This document shows, one piece after another, positions 53,568-61,702 of a stretch of 64,000 nucleotides of DNA. How positions within the stretch are numbered: the stretch's first letter is position 1; each line of letters opens with the position of its first letter. Source of the DNA: Prochlorococcus sp. AG-347-G22 (lineage in GTDB: Bacteria; Cyanobacteriota; Cyanobacteriia; PCC-6307; Cyanobiaceae); assembly GCA_003281635.1 (NCBI GenBank), contig QCBK01000005.1, positions 1 to 64,000 of the forward strand, given 5' to 3'. The notes under the pieces were generated by a model. The model was not told the DNA's origin. It saw only the letters and a list, made by a program, of their open reading frames with translations, and searched no databases. Made by a program: the position numbers and the translations under genes.

Positions 53568-53870
53568 ATGGCTACCCGCCAAACCTCAACTAATGGGAAG
53601 CCTAAATCCCCCAGAATTCAAGTAGTTCTTCCAGAATTAATATGTGAGCAATTAACTATTTTGGCCGATAATGAATCTAGGACAGTGAGTAATATGGCAA
53701 AAGTACTAATACAAGAAGGTATAAAAAAATATTTCGAAAAAGAAAGTAAATCACCTGTTTCAGAAAATAATTTAAATACCGATAAATTTAGAGATGAACT
53801 TGAAAAACAAAGCGTCAGAAGATTAAAAAGAGCTCCTCAAAGGATTAGATACTATAAAAAATCTGATTAA
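53568..53870 (+). CDS. Ribbon-helix-helix (CopG-like) DNA-binding protein
   Basis: A 100-residue protein with an RHH motif at about residues 14-55: strand PRIQVVLPELICEQLTILAD, then NESRTVSNMAKVLIQEGIKK. The second half is charged and ends in RLKRAPQRIRYYKKSD. RHH proteins bind DNA as dimers and often repress their own promoter or act as antitoxins. The divergent 58-base intergenic region with the 53111-53482 gene would be a natural operator site. No toxin-like gene was found beside it. Confidence 0.75.
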   Translation: MATRQTSTNGKPKSPRIQVVLPELICEQLTILADNESRTVSNMAKVLIQEGIKKYFEKESKSPVSENNLNTDKFRDELEKQSVRRLKRAPQRIRYYKKSD

Positions 53871-53876
53871 AAATAA

Positions 53877-54581
53877 TTAATTTTGAGGCAATTTCTGTAA
53901 ATCTACAGTTTTACCCATGACTACCAAAATATTGCCTCTTTCCAAAATATATTTTGCTGGAGGATTAACTGTTAACTCTTCAGCAGGTCCTGCAGCAAGA
54001 ACATTTACTAAATAATTTTTCCTCAAATTTAAATCTCTTAAAGATCTTCCAATAAATTCCTCTGGAACAGTTATTTCATCTATACCAGTTTGATTATCTA
54101 GTTCCAATCTTTCGATTAGGTTTGGTCTTACTAGTTCTAAACCTAATCTTTCTCCTTGCATCCTAGATGGGAAAACAACTTTATCTGCACCTACTCTTTT
54201 TAACATTTTTTCATGCAAGTCACTGGTAGCTCTTGCTATTACCCTTTTCACTTTGCTACCTTCACTATCCTTAGCAATAAGAGTTGTAGTTATACTTGCT
54301 TCAATAGGTTCACTAATGCCCACTACAACAGTATTCATTTCAAGAATTCCAGATTCCTTCATTGACTCTTCATCAGTACAATCTACAACTCTCGCTTCTA
54401 TCGAAGGTTCTAATTGCCTTAAATCATCAATAGCTTTTTCCGAATAATCTGCAGCCAAAACATCAGCACCATTACTAATAAGTTCTCTGCAAACTGCGGT
54501 TCCAAATCTTCCAACTCCGACAACTGCAAAAGTGAGTGCTTCATTTTCTCTCTTTTGAGACCACTGCCACCAATCAGCCAT
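53877..54581 (-). CDS. TrkA/KtrA-type RCK potassium channel regulator
   Basis: A 234-residue cytoplasmic regulator. The Rossmann-type RCK-N domain has FAVVGVGRFGTAVCRELISN and ATSDLHEKMLKRVGADKVVF; the C-terminal TrkA-C domain (about residues 155-230) includes IDEITVPEEFIGRSLRDLNL and GNILVVMGKTVDLQKL. It would bind nucleotides and gate the adjacent membrane subunit encoded 18 bases upstream in the same leftward operon. Sequence fits KtrA as well as TrkA. Confidence 0.93.
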   Translation of the reverse strand: MADWWQWSQKRENEALTFAVVGVGRFGTAVCRELISNGADVLAADYSEKAIDDLRQLEPSIEARVVDCTDEESMKESGILEMNTVVVGISEPIEASITTTLIAKDSEGSKVKRVIARATSDLHEKMLKRVGADKVVFPSRMQGERLGLELVRPNLIERLELDNQTGIDEITVPEEFIGRSLRDLNLRKNYLVNVLAAGPAEELTVNPPAKYILERGNILVVMGKTVDLQKLPQN

Positions 54582-54599
54582 AATAAAAATCAGTCAATT

Positions 54600-56003
54600 C
54601 TAAACATATAGATCAGCCCTAGGATAGCCAATTCTCTTTTGTCTATCTATTCTACTCTTATAAAGAGCCTGCCAAAGTGCACTTAAAAGCAAAAGGATCC
54701 CAAGTCTGCCCACAAACATACCCACAATAAGAATAAATTGACCAAAGTGATTTAATTTTGCGGTTAAACCAATATCAAAACCAACTGTTGCAAATGCAGA
54801 TATACAAGTGAACAGAATTTCTAGGAATGTGAATGATTCTTTTTTAACAAAAGTATTAGTTGTACTAAGCAACATTGCCATTAAAAGAACAAAAAGCAAA
54901 GATCCAACTGTGATTCCAACTGCCTTTAGAATAACTTTATCTGAAATTAATCTATTGCTAATTATTACATCTTTCTGACCTCTTAAAGTTGATCTAGTTG
55001 CAGCCATTAAAGCAATAAATGTAGTTGTTTTTATGCCTCCACCAGTACCTCCTGTACTTGCTCCAATAAACATAAGCGTCATCAATAATAAGAGGCCCGT
55101 ATCTGAGATAGAGTTCAAAGAAATCGGAAAATTTGTAAAGCCTGCAGTTCTTGCACTAACTATTTCGAAGATGGATGACATTAAGCGTTCAAACAAATTT
55201 AAATCATTAAAAAATTGACTATTTAGCAATGATTCAGTGATAAAGAATCCTAATGATCCAAACAATATTAGAGACAAACTTGTCCTAATAACTAGTCTGG
55301 AATGAAGGCTTAATTTCTTATAAGAAAGATTTTTTTTATGACTCCAAATATCATCAATAACCCGCCAGCCCAATCCACCCATAACAATGAGAAAAACAAA
55401 AACACTATTCACCAAATAATTTGTTCTATAGTCTTGAAGACTATTTGACATTAACGAAAATCCTGCATTGTTATATGCAGAAATGCTGTGAAAAATCGAG
55501 GACCATAGTCTTTCCCAATTATTATGAATGTCTACAAATCCAAAAGAATATAAGAAGATTGCGCCTAAGGATATGATACTAATCGCAGTAATAGCAATGC
55601 TTTGAAAAGTTCGACCAATTCCTCCAACTCCAAATTCATCTAAAGTCTTTCCTTTATCTAATCTAGTTCTTAGCTTTGTCCCCTTTACAACAAACCCTTG
55701 TAAAAATGTTGTAATGGCCATTAATCCTAGACCACCTGATAAAAGCATAAAAGCTAAGAAAACTTGGCCAAAGAAATTTAAATCAACACCAATATCTATT
55801 ATGGTCAAACCAGTAACGGTTATTGCAGAAGTAGATGTAAAAAATGCTTCCCACAAACCAACCTTTGAAGATGAACATAATGGAGAGCTCAAAATTAAAG
55901 TTCCAAGGCAAATAATAAACAAGCCTGTAACAATAGTAAATTGAGGTACAGATAGCTTTTTGTAAGCATCTTTTAACTTATAAACCTTATTTGTGAATTT
56001 CAC
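54600..56003 (-). CDS. Potassium transporter membrane subunit (TrkH/KtrB family)
   Basis: A 467-residue membrane protein of the SKT family with four loop-pore-loop repeats. Visible selectivity-filter-type Gly segments include TSTSAITVTGLTIIDIGVDL, SISAYNNAGFSLMSNSL, VSARTAGFTNFPISL and ISAFATVGFDIGLTA. It would take up K+ (or Na+ and K+) at the plasma membrane with the RCK subunit encoded downstream. The start is GTG. The SLC13 gene lies four bases upstream, so the three genes form an operon. Confidence 0.93.
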   Translation of the reverse strand: MKFTNKVYKLKDAYKKLSVPQFTIVTGLFIICLGTLILSSPLCSSSKVGLWEAFFTSTSAITVTGLTIIDIGVDLNFFGQVFLAFMLLSGGLGLMAITTFLQGFVVKGTKLRTRLDKGKTLDEFGVGGIGRTFQSIAITAISIISLGAIFLYSFGFVDIHNNWERLWSSIFHSISAYNNAGFSLMSNSLQDYRTNYLVNSVFVFLIVMGGLGWRVIDDIWSHKKNLSYKKLSLHSRLVIRTSLSLILFGSLGFFITESLLNSQFFNDLNLFERLMSSIFEIVSARTAGFTNFPISLNSISDTGLLLLMTLMFIGASTGGTGGGIKTTTFIALMAATRSTLRGQKDVIISNRLISDKVILKAVGITVGSLLFVLLMAMLLSTTNTFVKKESFTFLEILFTCISAFATVGFDIGLTAKLNHFGQFILIVGMFVGRLGILLLLSALWQALYKSRIDRQKRIGYPRADLYV

Positions 56004-56007
56004 GATA

Positions 56008-57816
56008 TTACCCGTAATTTAAAATTATCAATGCTGGTACAGTAAATGACATTATAAGTGTTAATCCAGCTCCATATTTTGCGATGTCAAAAAATCTATA
56101 TCTTCCAGGACCATAAACCATTAAATTTGTTTGATAACCCATTGGAGTCAAGAAAGATTGACTTGCACCGAATAAAACGAGCATTATTAAAGCGCTTGGT
56201 GAAATTTCCAAGACATTTGAGAATTCAATAGCAACAGGCAAAATTAAAGCAACTGAAGCAGCATTACTTATAAATTGAGTAAGAATAACTGTAGATACAA
56301 AAATTACGACTAGTGCAAAATAAAGAGGCATTCCGTTAAGGGCGAAGTTTAGATTAACAGCAATTAGATCTGCTAATCCAGTCATCTGCATAGCTACACT
56401 AAAACACGATAAAGATCCCAGCAATAAAATGACGTCTAACCTAATTGATTTTTGTATCTCTGCAGGTCTTAAACATCCACAAGCAACCATTGCAATCACG
56501 GCCAAAAGAACTGAACCTACTAATGGAATATTAGAAACCGAAGGCAAAACCACCATTCCTAATGCAATTGCAATCGATATAGGTTTTTTTATCAAAAAAG
56601 GTAAGTCATCTTCGAATTGATCTAAAATAAGCAAATCATTACTAGCTTGCAAACCTCTTATTGAATCTAGCGGTGCTTGCAATAATAAAACATCTCCAGC
56701 CCTTAAAACAGCTTGGCCTAATCTCTCCTGAACAGTTTGCTGACCTCTTCTTAATGCTAAAACTGTTGCATTATGACGCTGCCTAAATCTTAATTCTCTC
56801 AAACTTGCACCGGCTAAAGTTGAACCAGCTGGTAACAAGGCTTCAAAAGTCTTAGTACCTTCATCATCTGAGAAAACATTAGACCCATCGAAAGATGTTT
56901 TGTTTTCTCCTAACAGAATAGTATGTTCCTGCTGCAACCTAAATAAGTCTGCCCTTGTAACGCGGATTATTAATCTATCATCCGGTTCAATCTTTCTATC
57001 AGCCAAAGGAGGAAGAATAACTTTCCCATTTCGTTGCAATTCCAGAACATCAACGTCAAATCGTCTTTGCAATCTACTATTTCTGACAGATTGTCCAACT
57101 AATTCTGAAGTTGAGGGAATAGTAACTTCGGTAAAATATATATTCATATCACCATTTTTAATAAACTCCTTATCTCTCCCTCTGTCTGGCAAAAGCATAT
57201 CAGAAACTAGAATCATATAGGTTGTACCTATTAGCCACACAGGAATTCCTATTGAAGTCAAACTAAATAATTCCAAACTTCCATAACCTAATTGTTGACT
57301 AATGTCACTTACAAGAAGATTTACTGAGCTACCTAATAATGTCAGAGTTCCACCGAGTAAAGTAGCAAAAGAAAGAGGTAATAAAACTTTTGATGGTGAT
57401 ATATTTCTTCGCTCGCACCAACTTTCAATTAAAGGTAACAAAGATGCTACTACTGGAGTATTAGGTACAATTCCAGATATTGGAGCAATCAAAAAAGCTA
57501 TTAAAGAAATTAATTTCCTTGGAGTTCGAATACTTTCAGAAGAAATCAATTCTCTTACTCTGTCTAAGGCACCACTTTTAAATAATGCCGAGGAAACTGC
57601 AAATAAACCCATAAGGGTAATTAAAGAAGGGCTACCAAATCCTGCTAAAGCTTTTTCAGGAGAAAGAACCCCAGTAGATATAAATATCCCGACACATAAC
57701 AAACCAGTCAATTCTGGTGCAATAGTATTTCTAATAAACAAAATTATTGACATTATTAAAACAACTACCGTTATAAACGCATCAAAATTATTACTAACTA
57801 CTGCAATTAAATTCAT
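56008..57816 (-). CDS. SLC13-family permease with two TrkA-C domains
   Basis: A 602-residue divalent anion:Na+ symporter-type protein. Membrane segments (about 1-200) with IAPISGIVPNTPVVASLLPL, then two soluble RCK-C/TrkA-C domains (about 220-380: VTIPSTSELVGQSVRNSRLQ and ALLPAGSTLAGASLRELRFR), then the second membrane half with FISNAASVALILPVAIEFSN. Sulfate, citrate or dicarboxylates are possible substrates. The gene is first in a leftward operon with trkH and trkA homologues, suggesting coordinated Na+/K+ and anion handling. Confidence 0.9.
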   Translation of the reverse strand: MNLIAVVSNNFDAFITVVVLIMSIILFIRNTIAPELTGLLCVGIFISTGVLSPEKALAGFGSPSLITLMGLFAVSSALFKSGALDRVRELISSESIRTPRKLISLIAFLIAPISGIVPNTPVVASLLPLIESWCERRNISPSKVLLPLSFATLLGGTLTLLGSSVNLLVSDISQQLGYGSLELFSLTSIGIPVWLIGTTYMILVSDMLLPDRGRDKEFIKNGDMNIYFTEVTIPSTSELVGQSVRNSRLQRRFDVDVLELQRNGKVILPPLADRKIEPDDRLIIRVTRADLFRLQQEHTILLGENKTSFDGSNVFSDDEGTKTFEALLPAGSTLAGASLRELRFRQRHNATVLALRRGQQTVQERLGQAVLRAGDVLLLQAPLDSIRGLQASNDLLILDQFEDDLPFLIKKPISIAIALGMVVLPSVSNIPLVGSVLLAVIAMVACGCLRPAEIQKSIRLDVILLLGSLSCFSVAMQMTGLADLIAVNLNFALNGMPLYFALVVIFVSTVILTQFISNAASVALILPVAIEFSNVLEISPSALIMLVLFGASQSFLTPMGYQTNLMVYGPGRYRFFDIAKYGAGLTLIMSFTVPALIILNYG

Positions 57817-57865
57817 ACAAAACTTATTTAACTCAATATACCCAAAAACAATATTTCAAAAAAGT

Positions 57866-59059
57866 TTAATTCGAATAATCTTTTTTAAGAAACTTTTTAA
57901 AAATAGATTTTTTTTGGAATATCCATGAAGATGCAGATTTTAAGCTTTCTGTAATATCAGGCAACTTAGAAGCATATATAAGTCTTCTTGCCTCAAAAGC
58001 CAATTTCCCAGATAAAGTAACCCCAAGCCCAGAAATTGAAGCCTCGCCTATTCCCAAGCTAATCATTTCACCGTTGTCTTTAAATTCAAAAGGTAAAAGA
58101 TCTTTTCCTTGAATTAAAAGTTCTAAATTTTTAGCAAGATGATTTCCTTCCTGCATAGCGACCTGAGCAGTTATGGGTAAATCCTCCATTCCTTCAATAA
58201 CTGAAATATCCCCAATAGCAAAACAGTTTTTATGGTTTTCTATTTGCAAATTCTTATTAACTAAAATTCGTCCAAATTTTTTTGTTATTTGACCAGTGTC
58301 TAAGTAAGACAAATTAGGTTTAACACCTGCTGTCCAAATAACAATATCTTTATCCAAGGAAGTTATTCCAAAATTACTAGAAATACTAATCTTAGTTTCT
58401 GAGACTTCTTTAACTGTCGAATTCAAAAGAACGTTGATTTTTTTTCTTTCTAATGCATTCTCTGCTTGTTCTCTATTAAAAATTTTATTTTTATTGAGGA
58501 TTTCGTTTGATTTTTCTATTACATTAATTTCAAATTGGTCTGTAAATATATCTTTAATTTTGCATGCCAACTCGATGCCAGAGGGACCACCTCCAACTAT
58601 GAATAACTTTTTATGCAACGCAGTATCTTGTGATTTTTTTAAAAAAGAATTTAATTTATTTAAATCATGAACATCATTAAAAAAATAACAATTTTTGTCT
58701 ACACCTTTTATGAAAAAATTATTTGGAATAGATCCTGTGCAGATAATAAGATACTGATAACTTAATTTTAATTCGTCACTAAATTCAAGAATATTTTCAT
58801 TGAAGGAAATCTTGGTTAAACAATTTCTTAAAAAAGTTATACCCGCTTCAGAAAAAATATTTGCGAATTTTGGGGTGGCTTCCCAAGTTCTTATTTCTTT
58901 ACTTAAAACTTCGTACATTAAAGGTTTAAATATAAAGTTAGTTTCAGAATCAACCACAAGAATCGGTAAAGAAGGATTAAGTTTCTTTAAATTCAAAGCA
59001 AATGTCATACCTGCAAAACCTGCTCCAACTATTACTATTGGTTTTTGTATTGATTTCAT
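57866..59059 (-). CDS. Type II NADH dehydrogenase (NDH-2)
   Basis: A 397-residue FAD-dependent single-subunit quinone reductase. FAD domain VIVGAGFAGMTFALNLKKLN, the NDH-2 segment FIFKPLMYEVLSKEIRTWEA, NADH-binding LFIVGGGPSGIELACKIKDI and the second FAD motif FAIGDISVIEGMEDLP are all visible. It would oxidise NADH to reduce plastoquinone without proton pumping, or sense redox. The SLC13-TrkH-TrkA operon follows 49 bases downstream on the same strand. Confidence 0.93.
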   Translation of the reverse strand: MKSIQKPIVIVGAGFAGMTFALNLKKLNPSLPILVVDSETNFIFKPLMYEVLSKEIRTWEATPKFANIFSEAGITFLRNCLTKISFNENILEFSDELKLSYQYLIICTGSIPNNFFIKGVDKNCYFFNDVHDLNKLNSFLKKSQDTALHKKLFIVGGGPSGIELACKIKDIFTDQFEINVIEKSNEILNKNKIFNREQAENALERKKINVLLNSTVKEVSETKISISSNFGITSLDKDIVIWTAGVKPNLSYLDTGQITKKFGRILVNKNLQIENHKNCFAIGDISVIEGMEDLPITAQVAMQEGNHLAKNLELLIQGKDLLPFEFKDNGEMISLGIGEASISGLGVTLSGKLAFEARRLIYASKLPDITESLKSASSWIFQKKSIFKKFLKKDYSN

Positions 59060-59154
59060 TAGAGAAATATTGTTATGCGTAAATGTATTATTAAACTATA
59101 CGAAGAATTTTTAAATTGAGCGAAATAAAATTAAACTCATAATAAAACTGAAGA

Positions 59155-59877
59155 ATGATTGAAAAAATTCACAAAGATATTCAAACTAACTTGAGGAAAT
59201 ATAATCAAGAGCTTGAAGATATGAAGCCTGAAGAAATGCTTACTTGGGGTTATGAAAAGTTTGATAATCAATTTGCTATTACAACAAGTTTTGGTATACA
59301 GTCTTCAGTCCTTTTAGATATGGTCAGTAAATTATCTCTACAAAAAAAAATTAAAATATTTTGGGTAGATACAGGTTACCTTCCTCCAGAAACATACCAT
59401 TACGCTGAAAAGCTTATTGATAATTTATCTTTAGAAGTTGAAGTTCTGCAAAGTGAATTATCTCCAGCAAGAATGGAGGCCAAATACGGAAAACTTTGGG
59501 AAACAAAAAAAGAGAGTGATCTAGATAAGTATCATGAATTGAGAAAGATAAAACCTCTAGAAATTGGTCTAAAAAAATATGATATTTTCTGCTGGGCAAG
59601 CGGTGTTAGATCAAATCAAACAGAAAATAGAAATAAAATGAAATTCATAGACGTAATTCGTCAAAGACTCTCTTTAAGACCTTTATTAAATTGGACAAAT
59701 AAAGATATTTTTTATTATATGGAAAAGAATAACTTACCTGCCCATCCACTCTTTATCAAAGGTTATTCTTCTGTAGGAGATTGGCATTCAAGCAGTCCCG
59801 ATGGTATTGAAACAAAAGGCAGAGATACAAGATTTGGAGGGATTAAACAAGAATGTGGAATACACACTAATAATTAA
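59155..59877 (+). CDS. cysH: Phosphoadenylyl-sulfate reductase
   Basis: A 240-residue thioredoxin-dependent reductase of the PAPS type that produces sulfite. It has QFAITTSFGIQSSVLLDMVS (substrate-binding), IKIFWVDTGYLPPETYHYAE, the Arg-rich FCWASGVRSNQTENR, and the catalytic C-terminal KQECGIH. No CC-x~80-CxxC iron-sulfur motif is present, separating it from APS reductases. The coaX gene follows at 15 bases. cysK at 24 kb uses the sulfide produced later in this pathway. Confidence 0.94.
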   Translation: MIEKIHKDIQTNLRKYNQELEDMKPEEMLTWGYEKFDNQFAITTSFGIQSSVLLDMVSKLSLQKKIKIFWVDTGYLPPETYHYAEKLIDNLSLEVEVLQSELSPARMEAKYGKLWETKKESDLDKYHELRKIKPLEIGLKKYDIFCWASGVRSNQTENRNKMKFIDVIRQRLSLRPLLNWTNKDIFYYMEKNNLPAHPLFIKGYSSVGDWHSSSPDGIETKGRDTRFGGIKQECGIHTNN

Positions 59878-59892
59878 ATTGATCATAGAACA

Positions 59893-60582
59893 ATGGTCTC
59901 AGATATAAATTTTTTATTAGTAGGCAATAGTAGGCTTCATTGGGCAAAATATTCTAAAAATCAATCTAAATTCTTCCATACCAAAAAAGAGCAAAAAGTT
60001 CCCGAAAATATAGATCCTGATCAATTAATTTGGGCTTCTGTAGGAAAACTACCAAATTTTTTGCTGAAAAAAGAAAATAAAATAAAAACTAAAGATATCG
60101 AATTATCAAATCTTCCTGATTATTTTGGAGTTGATAGAGCTCTAGCCTGTATTGCAGCTTTAAAAATTATTGAAAACCCTTTCAATAAAGATTTGCTCAT
60201 TGCAGATTTTGGAACAATATTATCCATAACAAAATTGAATTCCAATGGATCTATTATTGGAGGTCAACTTCTTCCAGGTTTTCTAACACAATTAAAATCA
60301 ATGGAACAAAATACAAAAAATCTTAAAGTTCCCAAAAAATATGATATTCCGATCAAAGATTTTTTAATTAATACTGAAGAAGCAATCTTAAAAGGAGTAA
60401 TCAACTCTCTTACTGGCGTTATTAATAGTTTATTTAATCCCGAAAAAGATATTTTAATAATCTGTGGAGGAGATTCTCAATTATTCTCAAAATCTCTAAA
60501 GACTCAAAATGAAAATATTATCAATGCTCCTAATTTAGTTATGGAGGGGATGATTATTCACCACCTGTCCAAAAAAAATTAG
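59893..60582 (+). CDS. coaX: Type III pantothenate kinase
   Basis: A 229-residue ASKHA-fold kinase opening coenzyme A synthesis. N-terminal FLLVGNSRLHWAKYS is a divergent form of the usual Asp-x-Gly-Asn-Ser/Thr motif; other signatures are DRALACIAALKIIENPFNKD, LLIADFGTILSITKLN and GGQLLPGFLTQLKSM. The acidic residue at the usual first position (Asp) reads as Val-Gly-Asn here, worth noting. Its stop overlaps the convergent bcp stop by four bases. Confidence 0.85.
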   Translation: MVSDINFLLVGNSRLHWAKYSKNQSKFFHTKKEQKVPENIDPDQLIWASVGKLPNFLLKKENKIKTKDIELSNLPDYFGVDRALACIAALKIIENPFNKDLLIADFGTILSITKLNSNGSIIGGQLLPGFLTQLKSMEQNTKNLKVPKKYDIPIKDFLINTEEAILKGVINSLTGVINSLFNPEKDILIICGGDSQLFSKSLKTQNENIINAPNLVMEGMIIHHLSKKN

Positions 60583-61046
60583 TTTAATCCAAGGTCTGCA
60601 ATTATATGATCAGCCATTATTGCTGCTTTTACCTTTAAGTAAATTTTTTCGATGTTTCCTTCACTATCAATTAAAAAAGTATTTCTCATCATTCCCATAT
60701 ATTCTTTTCCCATGAATTTTTTCAGTCCATAGCTATCATAATCAGAGGAAACTTTGAAAGGTTCAGGATCAGTTAAAAGAATAAAAGGTAAATTGAATTT
60801 TTCTATAAACTTCTGATGAGAGGATGCATTATCTTTACTAATACCAAGCACAACAATATTATTTTTTTGTAGTAAATCCCAATTCTCTTTAAAATTACAT
60901 GCTTCTTTAGTACATCCAGGAGTATTATCTTTTGGATAAAAATATAGTATTATTCTTTTACCTTTAAAATCACTAAGAGAAACTTCTTTCTCAAAAGAAT
61001 CTTTTAATTTAAATTCTGGTGCTTTGTCGCCAACCTTAAGAGCCAT
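60579..61046 (-). CDS. bcp: Bcp-type thiol peroxidase (peroxiredoxin Q)
   Basis: A 155-residue peroxiredoxin with the catalytic Cys in YPKDNTPGCTKEACNFKENW (peroxidatic and resolving Cys five residues apart), typical of PrxQ. C-terminal MGMMRNTFLIDSEGNIEKIY follows the family. It would reduce H2O2 and organic peroxides using thioredoxin. The ATG 61044-61046 (MALKVGDKAPEF) was chosen; the frame extends upstream 12 residues but that part overlaps the divergent gene. Confidence 0.95.
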   Translation of the reverse strand: MALKVGDKAPEFKLKDSFEKEVSLSDFKGKRIILYFYPKDNTPGCTKEACNFKENWDLLQKNNIVVLGISKDNASSHQKFIEKFNLPFILLTDPEPFKVSSDYDSYGLKKFMGKEYMGMMRNTFLIDSEGNIEKIYLKVKAAIMADHIIADLGLN

Positions 61047-61702
61047 TGAAATTATTAAATGAGTATAAATATAAAATACCAAAAATTTGGTTTTATGAGA
61101 TTAAAGGTGTGCAAGATGTCGCAACTGTAGAAGAAATTAAGACTGCACAAAACCTAACAAATTCAAGATCAAAAATTTTCTTAGAAACAAGAGCTTATTT
61201 GCGACAATCACTTTCAGCACTTTTTGATTTAGACCCCCTAAAAATTCCAATTAATGCTCATCCTGGAGAACCTCCAAGTTTACCCTCTGGCATGGGAAAT
61301 ATAAGTTTAAGTCATTGTAAAGATGCCATTACTATAGTCTGGCATAAAGGTAAAATAGGGATAGATATTGAGAGAACAGATAGAGATTTTAACTATTTAA
61401 AATTTGCAGAGAAATATTTTTTTCATACCAACAAATCAATCCATAATGATTATTTAACAAAAAATAAAATATTAAATCAATGGTGTGCTGTTGAAGCGGC
61501 TATAAAATGGGATCATGGAAAATTAGCTCAAGACATTAACCATTGGCAATTTTTTGAAAAGCCAAAAAAATTAATCCATAAGAAGAAAAACATACATTTA
61601 AATTATTCACAGATTAACTTCCATCATTGGACTATCGCTTTAGCCTACGAAGAAAAAACTTCTTTTAATCCTGAGATTATTTGTTGTTCGAAAAATTTTT
61701 AG
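61046..61702 (+). CDS. 4'-Phosphopantetheinyl transferase (Sfp type)
   Basis: A 218-residue enzyme moving phosphopantetheine from CoA to acyl carrier protein. Conserved blocks are HPGEPPSLPSGMGNISLSHC, HKGKIGIDIERTDRDFNYLK (metal-binding Asp/Glu) and NQWCAVEAAIKWDHGKLA (WxxxEAxxK, with Val-Glu in place). In this lineage it probably primes the fatty-acid ACP. The only upstream in-frame start compatible with the N-terminal KIWFYEI segment is TTG at 61046, which shares its first base with the divergent bcp start. Confidence 0.85.
   Translation: MKLLNEYKYKIPKIWFYEIKGVQDVATVEEIKTAQNLTNSRSKIFLETRAYLRQSLSALFDLDPLKIPINAHPGEPPSLPSGMGNISLSHCKDAITIVWHKGKIGIDIERTDRDFNYLKFAEKYFFHTNKSIHNDYLTKNKILNQWCAVEAAIKWDHGKLAQDINHWQFFEKPKKLIHKKKNIHLNYSQINFHHWTIALAYEEKTSFNPEIICCSKNF

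Noticed and set aside
53568-53870. Antitoxin of a toxin-antitoxin pair
   Set aside because: The RHH fold fits, but neither neighbour resembles a toxin (no RelE, PIN or Fic features) and the nearest gene is divergent.
56900-57220. 106-codon rightward frame
   Set aside because: Antisense shadow of the RCK region of the SLC13 permease.
57302-57928. 208-codon rightward frame opposite the SLC13 permease
   Set aside because: Long antisense shadow; residue composition is unlike a folded protein and the opposite strand encodes a clear permease.
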